Assembly: GCA_002709045.1 (NCBI GenBank)
Contig: PAPJ01000006.1
Coordinates: forward strand, 21,995-85,994
Direction of reading: 5' to 3'
DNA length: 64,000 bases
Origin: Planctomycetaceae bacterium
GTDB taxonomy: Bacteria > Planctomycetota > Planctomycetia > Pirellulales > Pirellulaceae
Part shown: positions 19,671 to 29,652 of the stretch, one piece after another
How positions within the stretch are numbered: the first letter of the stretch is position 1
Layout: each line of letters begins with the position of its first letter
Notes under the pieces: model-generated
Databases searched by the model: none
Told to the model about the DNA's origin: nothing
Seen by the model: only the letters and a program-made list of their open reading frames with translations
Position numbers and translations under genes: made by a program

Positions 19671-20279
19671 ATGGCATACGAACTACCTGAATTACCTTAC
19701 GCCTACGATGCACTCGAGCCCCATATCGATGCTCGTACTATGGAAATCCACCACAGCAAACATCACGCCGGATACGTTGCAAAAGTAAATGCAGCAATTG
19801 AAGGCTCTGATTTGGAAGGTAAATCAGTCGAAGATCTCGTTTCTGATTTACCGGGCGTGCCTGAAGACAAACGCGGTGCTGTCCAAAATAACGGTGGTGG
19901 TCACGCAAATCACTCACTTTTCTGGTCGGTCCTTTGTCCTAACGGTGGTGGTGAGCCATCCGGAGAACTGGCCGAAGCGATCAATGCTGCTTTCGGTAGT
20001 CTGGATGCACTAAAAGAACAGTTTTCAGCCGCAGCGGCAACTCGATTCGGCAGTGGTTGGGCTTGGGTTAGCGTCGACAACGGACAATTGGTCGTTGAAA
20101 GTACTGCTAATCAAGACAGCCCACTAATGGCCGGACGTACTCCAATACTGGGACTGGATGTTTGGGAACACGCTTATTACCTGAACTATCAGAACAGACG
20201 CCCCGACTATATTGCAGCCTTCTGGAATGTAGTAAATTGGGACGAAGTTGCTCGAAGATATACAGCAGCTACTGCCTAA
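19671..20279 (+). CDS. superoxide dismutase (Fe/Mn family)
   Basis: Dismutes superoxide to oxygen and peroxide. It has 202 residues. Metal ligands lie in [13 protein letters not shown] (His27), [11 protein letters not shown] (His81) and [22 protein letters not shown] (Asp and His). The [10 protein letters not shown] and [18 protein letters not shown] blocks resemble Mn-type or cambialistic enzymes, but the metal cannot be fixed by eye. No signal peptide. AGAAAGAAAG lies just before the ATG, and a strong terminator follows. Confidence 0.96.
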   Translation: MAYELPELPYAYDALEPHIDARTMEIHHSKHHAGYVAKVNAAIEGSDLEGKSVEDLVSDLPGVPEDKRGAVQNNGGGHANHSLFWSVLCPNGGGEPSGELAEAINAAFGSLDALKEQFSAAAATRFGSGWAWVSVDNGQLVVESTANQDSPLMAGRTPILGLDVWEHAYYLNYQNRRPDYIAAFWNVVNWDEVARRYTAATA

Positions 20280-20316
20280 GCAATGACAACTCGCAGCACA
20301 GCTGTGAAGTACTAAT

Positions 20317-20354
20317 AAAAAGCGTCATCAGAAACTATCTGATGACGCTTTTTT
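20317..20354 (+). terminator. Rho-independent terminator after superoxide dismutase
   Basis: Perfect 12-bp stem AGCGTCATCAGA / TCTGATGACGCT (20321-20332 with 20338-20349), 5-base loop, followed by a T run to 20354. Confidence 0.92.
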
Positions 20355-20531
20355 CGTTTTCAGCTCGTAATATTAATTCATGATGAAATCATAAAACCCA
20401 TATTGACCCCGTTTGAGTGCAATTGATACTATCGCCCGATGCTGAGAAGGAATCCCTTTTACAGGTAGCTTACCGGTTACCCGGGATTTTCTATAAACGA
20501 CAGCAAATAAGGTTTTGAAAGGACCCGTAAA

Positions 20532-21383
20532 ATGAATTCCTCAAATCGACGATGGTTTCCCGTCATCGCAGTTATCTGTGCATCATCTGTCTGTCTGACA
20601 GGATGTAAATCTTTTAGCTGGAGTAAACTTCCCGGTATGAGTTACTTTGCCAGTGATAACAAGCCGGAGCAATCATACTACGGTCAGCAGGAAACACCTG
20701 CCAACGATTATAATGCTTCCACCGTGGATTATTCACAACGTTACGGACACAGCGATCACGCAAATGCCCAAAACACTTACGGCCAGCAGTATGAATCCAC
20801 CAAAGTTGGAAATACCAATTACCTAACTAATCAGCCTCAACAACAGACACCGGGACAAGCTCAGTCACAGCAGTTTTACGGCCAACAGCAGTACAGCAAC
20901 CAAGCTGCGACGTACCCGGCTCAGGCTAGCCAGCAATACGCACCTCAGTCACAACAATATCAACCACAAACAGGCAACTTCAACGTCGGCACGCAACACC
21001 AAGCAAACAACCAGCCGGTTCAGGGTCAGCCAGTTTTGAATAACCCAAATATCCCAACAGCCGGTACGCTTCAGAACACAGCCGATATTTATAACGGTGG
21101 CGGCTTCTACAATCCAAATGCTAATGCCGAAACGTATCAACCGGGCGCTTCCAATGTTCCTACTTACGGTGCGCCCGAACCCCAGCAATCTCAAGGCGCG
21201 GCAGCTTATATTTCAGAAGCCCCAACGAACACTCAGTTTGATGGTGGAAACTACCAGCCTAATAGCGGTAATTTTCAGCCGGCCGGTAACACAACCACCC
21301 CGATGCCTGCCTATCGACCAGGTAGCACCGGCGGGACAAACGGTTACTATACCCCAAACGGAGGAAACTTTAACGGGCAATAA
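20532..21383 (+). CDS. Gln/Asn-rich lipoprotein
   Basis: 283 residues. The signal sequence ends in a clear lipobox, VCLTGC, with the lipidated Cys at about residue 25. The mature part is almost entirely low-complexity: Gln, Asn, Tyr, Pro, Gly and Thr, with recurring YGQQ, QQYxPQ and NGGGFYNPN or GGNFNGQ-like units. No folded domain is recognised. It is probably a disordered envelope protein. The ribosome-binding site AAAGGA precedes the ATG, and a strong terminator follows. Confidence 0.8.
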   Translation: MNSSNRRWFPVIAVICASSVCLTGCKSFSWSKLPGMSYFASDNKPEQSYYGQQETPANDYNASTVDYSQRYGHSDHANAQNTYGQQYESTKVGNTNYLTNQPQQQTPGQAQSQQFYGQQQYSNQAATYPAQASQQYAPQSQQYQPQTGNFNVGTQHQANNQPVQGQPVLNNPNIPTAGTLQNTADIYNGGGFYNPNANAETYQPGASNVPTYGAPEPQQSQGAAAYISEAPTNTQFDGGNYQPNSGNFQPAGNTTTPMPAYRPGSTGGTNGYYTPNGGNFNGQ

Positions 21384-21429
21384 TCTGACCATCAAATCAA
21401 GTTGTATCAGCAGCTACCTTTCAAAACCA

Positions 21430-21468
21430 AACCGGCTTTGGGCATGACACCCAAAGCCGGTTTTTTTT
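21430..21468 (+). terminator. Rho-independent terminator after the Gln-rich lipoprotein
   Basis: Stem AACCGGCTTTGGG / CCCAAAGCCGGTT (21430-21442 with 21450-21462), 7-base loop, followed by T8. Confidence 0.93.
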
Positions 21469-21577
21469 GTCCCGGATTGCCATATATTGTGTCATCGCAT
21501 TAGCACATATAAACTGACAAATAAGGAACCAAGTTAAAGTTCCTTCGTGAAATTCCAGTTCAAACAGGAGAATCAGT

Positions 21578-22333
21578 ATGGCATTCAGCCTTGAAGGTCA
21601 TGTAGCAATTGTGACCGGTAACAGCAGCGGTCTCGGCAAAGAAATCGGTATGGCACTCGGACAAGCCGGAGCGAAAGTCCCGGTTAACTTCTGCTACAAC
21701 CAGGAGCGGGCACAAAACACACTTGAAGAATACCAAGCTGCCGGTATTAATACATGCCTCATCCAGGCCAATGCTATTACTGAAGAAGGAATCGATAAAC
21801 TCTTCTCCGAAACCGAATCACAGCTTGGCAACCCCGACATTCTGGTTCCTAACGCCACATGCGATCAACCTCATAAGCCAATCGACCAATACGACTGGGC
21901 CTTTTATCAGGACATGATTGACTTCTTTATTAAGAGTCCCTTTTTAATGACTCAGCGAGGCATGGCTCATATGCAGCAACAGGGTTGGGGAAGAATTGTG
22001 AATATCGTAAGCGAAGTCTACCACCGTAGCGTCGGTGAATTCAGTGCTTATGTAGCCGCTAAAGGTGGCCAGATCGGTTGGACTCGCAGTATGGCCACTG
22101 AGTTTGCTAATAGCGGAATAACGGTCAATATGATTGCACCCGGCTGGATTCCTACAGATCGTCATGCAAACGATCCTCAGCAGGAGAAGGATGGCTATCT
22201 GGCACTCATACCTGCCGGGCGTTGGGGAGTGCCTCGTGATGTGGCCGATGCGGTCGTTTACTTTGCCAGCGAAGAAGCATCCTTCGTAACCGGACAAACC
22301 CTCTGTGTTAACGGTGGTATGACTCCATGGTAA
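21578..22333 (+). CDS. SDR family oxidoreductase
   Basis: 251 residues, classical short-chain dehydrogenase. The cofactor motif is TGNSSGLG at 13-20. The catalytic triad is visible as Ser145, Tyr158 and Lys162 (S-x12-Y-x3-K in VSEVYHRSVGEFSAYVAAK). The usual NNAG turn reads VPNATC. The C-terminus EASFVTGQTLCVNGGMTPW is FabG/glucose-dehydrogenase-like. The substrate is unknown. CAGGAGAAT is a good ribosome-binding site before the ATG. The following membrane protein begins 28 bp downstream. Confidence 0.9.
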   Translation: MAFSLEGHVAIVTGNSSGLGKEIGMALGQAGAKVPVNFCYNQERAQNTLEEYQAAGINTCLIQANAITEEGIDKLFSETESQLGNPDILVPNATCDQPHKPIDQYDWAFYQDMIDFFIKSPFLMTQRGMAHMQQQGWGRIVNIVSEVYHRSVGEFSAYVAAKGGQIGWTRSMATEFANSGITVNMIAPGWIPTDRHANDPQQEKDGYLALIPAGRWGVPRDVADAVVYFASEEASFVTGQTLCVNGGMTPW

Positions 22334-22361
22334 ACCAGTCAACATCACCAATAGCAATCTG

Positions 22362-23738
22362 ATGAGTTCATCTAAAAACGTACAAGACACCATCGCAGAG
22401 CAGGATGCGACTACCGGCGATCCAGATAGTAACGGTTCCGAAAAGTCGGCACTGCGCTGGGCATATATGCTAATGTGTGCGTTGATTGTCGTTCCAATTA
22501 CTGTACAGTGGCTTCCGTCTGAAGTTGCTTTATGGAAGCAAGCAGATGCCCGTAATCACTGGAGTGCCAAAGAACGTGAAACTGCGTTTGAACTTAGTTC
22601 ACAGGCCCTTGAATGGGACGCTAATAATCCGACACTACGGACCGAGCGTGCAGACTGGCTTGCCGAAGTCAAACGTTATGATGAAGCAATCGCCATCTAT
22701 GCGTCGCTATTAGATAATCTGACAGTAAGTGGAGAATCTGCATTCACTATTGCAATGCGAATAAAGCTTTGCAATCACCTCAACAGCCGCTCCATTCATA
22801 ATCAACAACCTTCGGAAGAAACATGGCAACAGTGGGAGATCATCTCTGCCTGGTACCAGCAGGCTGAACGCCTGAAACGACTCCCTTTACTTCAGCAAGC
22901 CAATCTTCACAATAACCGCGCTTATCAATTAGCCGTAAGCCATTCACACCTCGACCAGGCATTGGCAAGTGTCAATCTATCTCTTGAATCTTTCGGTGGT
23001 GAGATTTACTGTCTCTACTATGATCCGATCTACTATGTTCAGGACGCCTATCAGGCTTATAGTCAGCAGGATTACCGAGCGGCGATGGAAAGTTTAAATA
23101 AGGCTGTCGACAAACTCGGTCGACAATATACGCTTCTCAAAGCCACATTGCCGACGATTACCTGGAAGGTATTTGAAAAAAAGCAACTGGCTCAACGCAT
23201 TGTCAACTTTGAAATCCTCTTTGGTAACGTCCTGCTATTTCGTGCATCCTGTGAGAAAAAAATTAGCCGTGAGGAAGCCGGACCGGCAGTCAAGCCCTCG
23301 AGTGATGGCCTGACTGATCAACAACTTGCCAAAGAGTTAGGAGTGGACAATAAATACTTCACCCCTGAAACTGCTCACTTTGGGAATTTATTGTTGTCCT
23401 ATAGTACACATACGTTTATTCCGATGGCACTCGATACTCGTGGATTTATTTATTACCTGCAAGGAAATCTTCATCTTGCACTGCTCGATTTACGAATTGC
23501 CGTGGAAGCCACCGAGTTTGACCTGAAGCAATTCGATGAAGTGTTAAAAAATGAGGTTCAGCGAATCGCAGATAAAGATCTTGTCAAAAAACAGCGCCAG
23601 GAACGTGCTAAAAACCTGGCTGTCATGCTCTATCACCGTTCACTCGCCTATGATGCCACACATCAAGTCGCAAAAGCTAAAAAAGATCGTGAGAGAATAC
23701 AACAACTAGGATTTATACCCTCTGCCTCGCTTCATTAA
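22362..23738 (+). CDS. membrane-anchored TPR-like protein
   Basis: 458 residues. The N-terminus is hydrophilic (about 28 residues), followed by one transmembrane helix (LRWAYMLMCALIVVPITVQWL), then a large, mostly helical domain. TPR-like units are seen at AFELSSQALEWDANNPTLRTERADWLAEVKRYDEAIAIY and again near the C-terminus (HRSLAYDATHQVAKAKKDRERIQQLGF). It is a predicted scaffold with the domain outside or inside depending on topology. Partner unknown. Confidence 0.75.
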   Translation: MSSSKNVQDTIAEQDATTGDPDSNGSEKSALRWAYMLMCALIVVPITVQWLPSEVALWKQADARNHWSAKERETAFELSSQALEWDANNPTLRTERADWLAEVKRYDEAIAIYASLLDNLTVSGESAFTIAMRIKLCNHLNSRSIHNQQPSEETWQQWEIISAWYQQAERLKRLPLLQQANLHNNRAYQLAVSHSHLDQALASVNLSLESFGGEIYCLYYDPIYYVQDAYQAYSQQDYRAAMESLNKAVDKLGRQYTLLKATLPTITWKVFEKKQLAQRIVNFEILFGNVLLFRASCEKKISREEAGPAVKPSSDGLTDQQLAKELGVDNKYFTPETAHFGNLLLSYSTHTFIPMALDTRGFIYYLQGNLHLALLDLRIAVEATEFDLKQFDEVLKNEVQRIADKDLVKKQRQERAKNLAVMLYHRSLAYDATHQVAKAKKDRERIQQLGFIPSASLH

Positions 23739-23923
23739 GGAATCAAAAATCCACTCAAGATAAGACTGTGGGGGGTTGTTCAGATTTTTTAATAATGTAT
23801 CTTTTTAGTAATCAGTGGAGACAAAACAGCTCGTATTTTTTGTCTCTTTTGATAGATTCAGATTCAGGATTATATGATCAATTTTTGATGATTTATTCCT
23901 AAATCAAATTCTTAATCAGACCT

Positions 23924-24001
<78 letters not shown>

Positions 24002-24003
24002 CT

Positions 24004-24059
24004 AAGCCACAATCCGTGGCGAGTCATACTGACTCGTGTAGCGGTTTGTGGCTTTTTTT
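24004..24059 (+). terminator. terminator after tRNA-Asp
   Basis: Outer stem AAGCCACAA (24004-24012) with TTGTGGCTT (24045-24053) followed by a T run; an inner hairpin CGAGTCA/TGACTCG sits inside the loop. It separates the tRNA from the WD40 gene. Confidence 0.85.
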
Positions 24060-24207
24060 ATGCGCTGATTTCTACTTCTATATCTCTGTAAATCAGACAT
24101 CCTATATAGGTAATGAACCACCACTTTCTTACAGTGACTTGAACATATTTAATAACCTCCGGATAATTGGCAAATACTTATTAGCTATAAGATCGGGACT
24201 TAAATCC

Positions 24208-25203
24208 ATGAGCCACAAACAGATCACTAAAATCGCATGTTTGCTAGCTTTCGTATTAAGCATCAGTTTCCCGGGTTGTGAAAATCCTGACAAATACGGT
24301 GCCTATAAACTGATCATCCAAAAACGTTCCGGACGAACCGAAAGTTTAGCCTTCAGCCCTGACGGACAAAGGATTGTGGCAGGCTGCAGCGCGATCGGCC
24401 GACCAACAATTGAAGTCTGGGATGTGATGACCGGAGAACGACAACTTGCGATTGAGCATCCAGAGACTGTAAACAGCGTGGTCTTTAGCCCGGATGGTGA
24501 ATCCATTGCGAGCGGAGTCAGTAACTATGACGCTAACTATGCGGTCAAAGTCTGGGATGCCACAACAGGCAAACAAAAACTCTCACTCGAAGGTCACGAT
24601 AATACGGTGATGAGCATCGCATTTAGTCCCGACGGTAAGTCACTTATAAGTGGATGTGTAGGCGGTAAAACAAAAATTTGGGACTTAAAGACGGGTAAGG
24701 AAAGATTAAGTCTTGAAGGACATCAGGTTGTTCATCATGTAGCCTTTAGCCCGGATAATACCTTTGTCGCAAGTGCCGGTGAGCCAGACATTATCAAAAT
24801 CTGGGATACTAACACCGGCAAAGAAAAACTCGTCCTGAAGCATCAGCAGCTGGCAATCTATTGTTTTGCCTTTAGCCCGGATGGGCAAACCATCGTCAGC
24901 GGTGGTGGTGAGGCGATTCATTTCTGGGATCTTAGGACCGGCCAGGAAAAACTGCCGGCCGGAAGACATGCCGGCTGGATTGAAAGTGTAATCTACAGTC
25001 CCGATGGAAAAACAGTGATTAGTGCCAGCAATGACAGAACCATTAAAATATGGGACGCTCTTAACGGTCAAAAGAAACGAACTCTACAGAATGGATTCGT
25101 GAAAAGCCTTGCCTTTAGCCCGGATGGTAAGACTTTTATCAGTGGGGGTACCGATCAGATCAAAATCTGGGAGCTCGAAAAATTGCTTCACCCTGATTTC
25201 TGA
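24208..25203 (+). CDS. WD40-repeat lipoprotein
   Basis: 331 residues from the ATG at 24208. An open frame continues upstream into the tRNA, but that is not a plausible start. The N-terminus is a signal sequence ending ISFPGC, a lipobox with Cys at about residue 23. Seven WD40-type blades follow, each with a (A/V)FSPDG...(I/V)WD pattern, for example SLAFSPDGQRIVAG...IEVWD and SVIYSPDGKTVIS...IKIWD, so a complete seven-bladed propeller is expected on the membrane surface. Ligand or partner is unknown. Confidence 0.87.
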   Translation: MSHKQITKIACLLAFVLSISFPGCENPDKYGAYKLIIQKRSGRTESLAFSPDGQRIVAGCSAIGRPTIEVWDVMTGERQLAIEHPETVNSVVFSPDGESIASGVSNYDANYAVKVWDATTGKQKLSLEGHDNTVMSIAFSPDGKSLISGCVGGKTKIWDLKTGKERLSLEGHQVVHHVAFSPDNTFVASAGEPDIIKIWDTNTGKEKLVLKHQQLAIYCFAFSPDGQTIVSGGGEAIHFWDLRTGQEKLPAGRHAGWIESVIYSPDGKTVISASNDRTIKIWDALNGQKKRTLQNGFVKSLAFSPDGKTFISGGTDQIKIWELEKLLHPDF

Positions 25204-25224
25204 TCTCTCGGTATAATACGAATC

Positions 25225-26349
25225 ATGAGTAACACAGATAATCAGCCCGCGGAAAATTCGATTCGAGATAAAGATTCTCGGGCTCGGACTGATCTTCCAG
25301 GGAACGAAATTTTTTTTCGACACCACGGACGTAAAATCGCAATCAGTGTAATTCTGATAATCTTCGTCGGCATTCCACTCCTGCTGGCTGCTCTAAAATA
25401 TCAGCAGAAAATAAAATTAGAGCCTACAGTATTCTATTTGCTCGAACAATTTGCCAAATATTCTCTGATGACTGCTGGTATTTTTTGGTTCTTCTTTTTC
25501 GGGGGTGCCCTGGGATCCTTCCTCAATGTCGTCGCCTGGAGGCTTCCTCAAGGACGAACACTTTGGGGCTCTTCTTACTGCCCCGACTGTAATACAAAAT
25601 TAAAGATACAGGACAATTTTCCGCTCTTCGGATGGCTCTGGCGGAAAGGCAAATGCCGAACCTGCGAGATGGAAATCGCCGGACGTTACTTTATGGTGGA
25701 AATTATGGCCTGTATCACTATCGGTATTCTGGCACTCGTGGAATTAATCGGAGCTGGCGCCAATGTACAATCAACGCCCGACCAAATCACGTTCTCCTTC
25801 GAACGATTTGTGACAGCACCGGAACCGCGATTCATCGGGTATTTTCTGTTACACTCTTCACTCATCTTAATCTTAATGACAGCCGCTCTGATCAAGCTCC
25901 AAAAACAAGCTCTCCCCAAAAGCATTTTTGTTTTTGGATTTACCATCTATATCGTTACCTCCATAGCCTGGCCTCAGGCCTTACCCTTCACCGAAAACCA
26001 CCTCGAAATAACCGATAGCAATGCTTCCTTTGCCAGTATTCGGCCAATGTGCTGGGGTCTGGTAGTCAGTCTTGCTGGCGGGATGCTACTCACACGCTTG
26101 TTGCCGCGAAAACTGCTGAAAGGGCAATGGGATTTCACACTATTATTGATGCTTATAGGAGCTATTCTGGGATGGCAGGCAGCCGTCATTACGATCGCGT
26201 TGACCACACTGTTTACATTCGTTGGTAGACTTATCTACAGTAAATGTAGACCAACTGACGTATTGTGGCTTGCTACTTCAATCACGATCTACACACTACA
26301 AATCTGGATTGAACAATGGCAGAACGGTCCACTGGATGGTGGAAGCTAA
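25225..26349 (+). CDS. prepilin-peptidase-like A24 protein, catalytic aspartates not evident
   Basis: 374 residues. Transmembrane segments flank a prepilin-peptidase N-terminal domain: GGALGSFLNVVAWRLPQG, two zinc-type CxxC pairs at 119/122 and 144/147 (YCPDCNTK, KCRTCEME) and GRYFMVE. The C-terminal half should hold two catalytic aspartates, in LxxD(x)DxxxxIPD and GxGD. The aligned stretches read ALIKLQKQALPKSI (about 221-234) and GQWDFTLLLMLIGAILGWQ (about 300-318). The first Asp is absent and only one Asp remains in the second. It may be inactive or retain only the methylation-domain role. The 3' end overlaps the convergent ABC-F gene by 4 bp. Confidence 0.8.
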   Translation: MSNTDNQPAENSIRDKDSRARTDLPGNEIFFRHHGRKIAISVILIIFVGIPLLLAALKYQQKIKLEPTVFYLLEQFAKYSLMTAGIFWFFFFGGALGSFLNVVAWRLPQGRTLWGSSYCPDCNTKLKIQDNFPLFGWLWRKGKCRTCEMEIAGRYFMVEIMACITIGILALVELIGAGANVQSTPDQITFSFERFVTAPEPRFIGYFLLHSSLILILMTAALIKLQKQALPKSIFVFGFTIYIVTSIAWPQALPFTENHLEITDSNASFASIRPMCWGLVVSLAGGMLLTRLLPRKLLKGQWDFTLLLMLIGAILGWQAAVITIALTTLFTFVGRLIYSKCRPTDVLWLATSITIYTLQIWIEQWQNGPLDGGS

Positions 26350-28268
26350 TTCAACTCAATCGCTTCCTCTAAATGTGCATATAACGGTTCGAGTGCCTGC
26401 TGCATCGTCACAAGCTCATCGCTAAGCCCTTTCATGATGCTACCGTCACGCAAAGCTTCGTCCACGGCCATCTCGGAATAAATCGCTTCGATACGAAGTT
26501 CCACTTCGGCGATCTCGGTTTCAATTTCATCAACCTTACGATACGGAAATTTCCGCTTCCGTCGTGGTTTGGAATTAGATGCTTTGGTGGATTCCTTCTC
26601 TTTAGCAGTTTCCTCCGCCACTTCAGTCTTTGTCGCAAGTCCCACCCGAGCCTCCTTCGCCAGGCCGCGATCAATCAAAGTCTGATAGGTTGAGTAATTG
26701 CCGTTGATAACGCGAAAACGTTCTGGTTCAACAACCAGCAACATATCACATACCTGATCCAGAAAATATCGATCATGGCTAACGATAACAACAGTCCCTT
26801 GGTAATCACGCACCGTTTGCTCCAGAGAGTCTCTGGCCCACAAATCGAGGTGGTTAGTCGGTTCATCGAGGAACATTAGATTCGCATCCCGAGTGGACAA
26901 CCAGGCCAGCGCCGTTCGGTTTCGCTCTCCACCACTCAACTGACTTACTTTTTTAAACACCATTTCTTTGGTAATTCCAAAACGTGCCAGCAGATCCCTC
27001 CGTTCGCGTTCCACAAATTCTTTATGGTCCGGACGAATTGCTTCGACAACTTCTTTTTCGCTGTCGACACAGGTTAGATGCTGATCAAAATAGGCCGTTT
27101 TGACCTTAGCTCCAACATGAATTTCACCTGCATCCGGTTCCAAATCACTATTGAGGATTCTCAGTAAAGTTGATTTCCCTGTCCCGTTCGGTCCAAGAAT
27201 GCCCCACTTTTGCCCACGCAAGATATCAAACGTCAAATCTTCAAAGAGTGGGAAATTGAATGCTTTTGAAATATGCTCAGCACGAAGAACAATATCGCCA
27301 CTTCGTTCGGGAGCAGGAAATCCCATTCTGGGAGCGATTATTTCGCGCGGCGCACTGACGCGTTCCATCCGTTCCAGCTTTTTACGCCGGTCTTCTGCCT
27401 GAGCTGTTTTCTGACTACCGATATGTCGACGCACAAATTCTTCGAGGCGGGCAATCTCATTCTGCTGTTTCTCATAGGTTCGACGCAAAACCGCATTTCG
27501 TTCGTCTCGTTGGCGCATGTAGGCCGAATAATTACCTTTATAAATCTCAATGGTTCCCTGATGAAGCTCAATCGTTTTATGAGCTACCTGATCGATTAGA
27601 AAACGATCATGACTGACCAGCAAAATTGTCGCCTGACTGGCTGCCAGAAACTTTTCGAGCCACTGTGTCGCGTCAATATCCAGATGATTGGAGGGTTCGT
27701 CCAGGATCATAAAGTCTGGTTCTGATAACAACAGTTTGGCTAACGCCATACGATTCCTCTGACCGCCGGAGAGTTGTTCAACCGGTTTATGAAACTCAGA
27801 TTCAACAAACCCCAGACCATTAAGAATACGCTCGATGCGATAGTCAATATTGTAAGCGTCCTGTTGATACAGACGTTCCTGCAGTCGATCAAACCGTTCT
27901 GCAAGTTCTTGCTGACGCTGACCCGTTGCCTCTGCCATTTCCAAAGCGACAGACTGAGCCTCATCGGCAAGTTTCGCCAATTGTTCAAGAGCAGTAGCAG
28001 CTTCTTCCCAAACCGTTCGTCCGGCAGCATATTCAGGCTGTTGTTCCAGAACGCCTACATGAATCGCCGGATGCAATTCGACAGTTCCGTTATCAGGCTC
28101 GAGTGTCCCGGTAATGATATTTACAAGGGTACTTTTTCCGGCACCGTTTGGACCCACAAGCGCCACATGGTCACCTCGTGACAACTCAAAAGAAACACCG
28201 TCGAGTACTGCTTCTTCGGAGAAGTATTTTTCGATGTTTTCGATCGTTAGCTGAATCATGCTCATCAT
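26346..28268 (-). CDS. ABC-F family ATP-binding protein
   Basis: 640 residues with two ATP-binding cassettes and no membrane domain. Walker A motifs are GPNGAGKST and GPNGTGKST. Signature and Walker B blocks are LSGGQRNRMALAKLLLSEPDFMILDEPSNHLD and LSGGERNRTALAWLSTRDANLMFLDEPTNHLD. Between the cassettes is a basic/helical linker (about 245-300, the ABC-F interdomain region), and a Lys/Arg/Glu-rich C-terminal extension follows. Family members act on ribosomes as translation factors or as resistance proteins. The closest class is Uup/YdiF-like, but the subgroup cannot be named with certainty. Confidence 0.92.
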   Translation of the reverse strand: MMSMIQLTIENIEKYFSEEAVLDGVSFELSRGDHVALVGPNGAGKSTLVNIITGTLEPDNGTVELHPAIHVGVLEQQPEYAAGRTVWEEAATALEQLAKLADEAQSVALEMAEATGQRQQELAERFDRLQERLYQQDAYNIDYRIERILNGLGFVESEFHKPVEQLSGGQRNRMALAKLLLSEPDFMILDEPSNHLDIDATQWLEKFLAASQATILLVSHDRFLIDQVAHKTIELHQGTIEIYKGNYSAYMRQRDERNAVLRRTYEKQQNEIARLEEFVRRHIGSQKTAQAEDRRKKLERMERVSAPREIIAPRMGFPAPERSGDIVLRAEHISKAFNFPLFEDLTFDILRGQKWGILGPNGTGKSTLLRILNSDLEPDAGEIHVGAKVKTAYFDQHLTCVDSEKEVVEAIRPDHKEFVERERRDLLARFGITKEMVFKKVSQLSGGERNRTALAWLSTRDANLMFLDEPTNHLDLWARDSLEQTVRDYQGTVVIVSHDRYFLDQVCDMLLVVEPERFRVINGNYSTYQTLIDRGLAKEARVGLATKTEVAEETAKEKESTKASNSKPRRKRKFPYRKVDEIETEIAEVELRIEAIYSEMAVDEALRDGSIMKGLSDELVTMQQALEPLYAHLEEAIELN

Positions 28269-28494
28269 TATGTGCTGAATCGAGTTGCAACGTAAGCGGT
28301 GTTCAAAATTCCATAAAAACTCCTAAATGCTGGCTACTAGCCCGTTTTTCTATCCAATGATAGAATCGAATTTTCGGCCCTCTTGATCATGATCAACAGG
28401 GCTTGTCCACCTGAGCGAAATCGAAGGAGGACCGAAACTCAACACTTTATTAACCTGCATAAGCACCTTTAGCTCTCACGAAAGAAGCACACCA

Positions 28495-29553
28495 ATGAAA
28501 ATTGCTGTCATTCCTGGTGACGGAACCGGCCCGGAAGTAACTAACGAAGCACTAAAAGTGCTAAAAACAGTCTCAGAACAGGATGGTTTTGAGTACGAAT
28601 TGACTCATTATGATTTTGGCGGCGACCGCTACTTGCAAACTGGTGAAATCCTGCCGGACGGAGCAGTCGACGAACTGAAAGAAAAAGATGCTATTTATCT
28701 GGGTGCCATCGGACATCCGGACGTGCAGCCCGGAATTCTGGAAAAAGGTCTTTTGCTGAGTCTTCGCTTTGCACTCGACCAATACGTAAATCTACGACCT
28801 GTAACGCTTTACCCGGGTGTGGAAACACCGTTGGCAAACAAGGGACCGGAAGACATCGACTTTGTTGTCATTCGTGAAAACACCGAGGATATGTATTGCG
28901 GTATCGGTGGATTCCTGAAAAAAGGAACCGCTGACGAAGTTGCTTCTCAAACTGCGATTTATACTCGTAAAGGTTGTGAACGAATTATTCGCTACGCATT
29001 CGAGTACACACGTAAGCGTAACAATCCAAAAGGCAAACGGCTGACACTGGTCGGTAAGACTAATGTTTTGACTTACGGTCATGATCTGCTGTGGCGAACC
29101 TACCAGGATGTTGCCAAAGATTATCCTGACGTTGAGGCCGACTATAATCACATCGATGCAGCCTGCATGTGGTTCGTAAAGAATCCCGAGTACTACGATG
29201 TTGTTGTTACAACAAATATGTTTGGTGACATCATCACTGACCTGGGAGCAATGATCCAGGGTGGGATGGGAGTTGCGGCAGGTGGTAACATCAATCCTGA
29301 CCCGGGTGGAACAAGCATGTTCGAATGCATGGGCGGCAGTGCTCCTAAGTACACCGGCCAAAACGTAATCAATCCCATTGCTGCGATTGCGGCAATGGGA
29401 ATGTTGCTTGAACAGACCGGACACTCTGAGTCAGCCGATAAGGTTACCAAGGCAATCAGGACTGTAACCGGTACCAAGATGGAAAGCATGTCCGCAGGAC
29501 GTATGGGTCATTCCACGACTGAAGTGGGTGATCTGGTTTGCGAAAACCTGTAA
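28495..29553 (+). CDS. leuB: 3-isopropylmalate dehydrogenase (isocitrate/isopropylmalate family)
   Basis: Beta-decarboxylating dehydrogenase, 352 residues. Hallmarks are MKIAVIPGDGTGPEV, LSLRFALDQYVNLRPV, FVVIRENTEDMYCGIGG, and the metal-binding block VVVTTNMFGDIITDLGA. LRFALDQYVNLRPV is the isopropylmalate-type substrate segment, giving the leucine pathway assignment. Homoisocitrate or tartrate dehydrogenase is the main alternative. leuA is 5.3 kb downstream, so the two genes are not adjacent. A likely terminator follows. Confidence 0.88.
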   Translation: MKIAVIPGDGTGPEVTNEALKVLKTVSEQDGFEYELTHYDFGGDRYLQTGEILPDGAVDELKEKDAIYLGAIGHPDVQPGILEKGLLLSLRFALDQYVNLRPVTLYPGVETPLANKGPEDIDFVVIRENTEDMYCGIGGFLKKGTADEVASQTAIYTRKGCERIIRYAFEYTRKRNNPKGKRLTLVGKTNVLTYGHDLLWRTYQDVAKDYPDVEADYNHIDAACMWFVKNPEYYDVVVTTNMFGDIITDLGAMIQGGMGVAAGGNINPDPGGTSMFECMGGSAPKYTGQNVINPIAAIAAMGMLLEQTGHSESADKVTKAIRTVTGTKMESMSAGRMGHSTTEVGDLVCENL

Positions 29554-29586
29554 TACTTATACTGACGCGGTGGAACGATTAAAATG

Positions 29587-29625
29587 AAACACGCGGTCAT
29601 CGCTTTGGGCGTGCCGCGTTTTTTT
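29587..29625 (+). terminator. probable terminator after leuB
   Basis: Stem ACGCGG (29591-29596) with CCGCGT (29614-29619), extended by A-T pairs, followed by a seven-T run. It lies across the first codons of a longer reading of miaE, which argues for a later miaE start. Confidence 0.6.
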
Positions 29626-29652
29626 ATGCCTGTCAGACAGATCCCGATTCCG

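Noticed and set aside
28792..29424. Minus-strand ORF opposite leuB
   Set aside because: Antisense shadow of a clearly coding gene; no motifs of its own.
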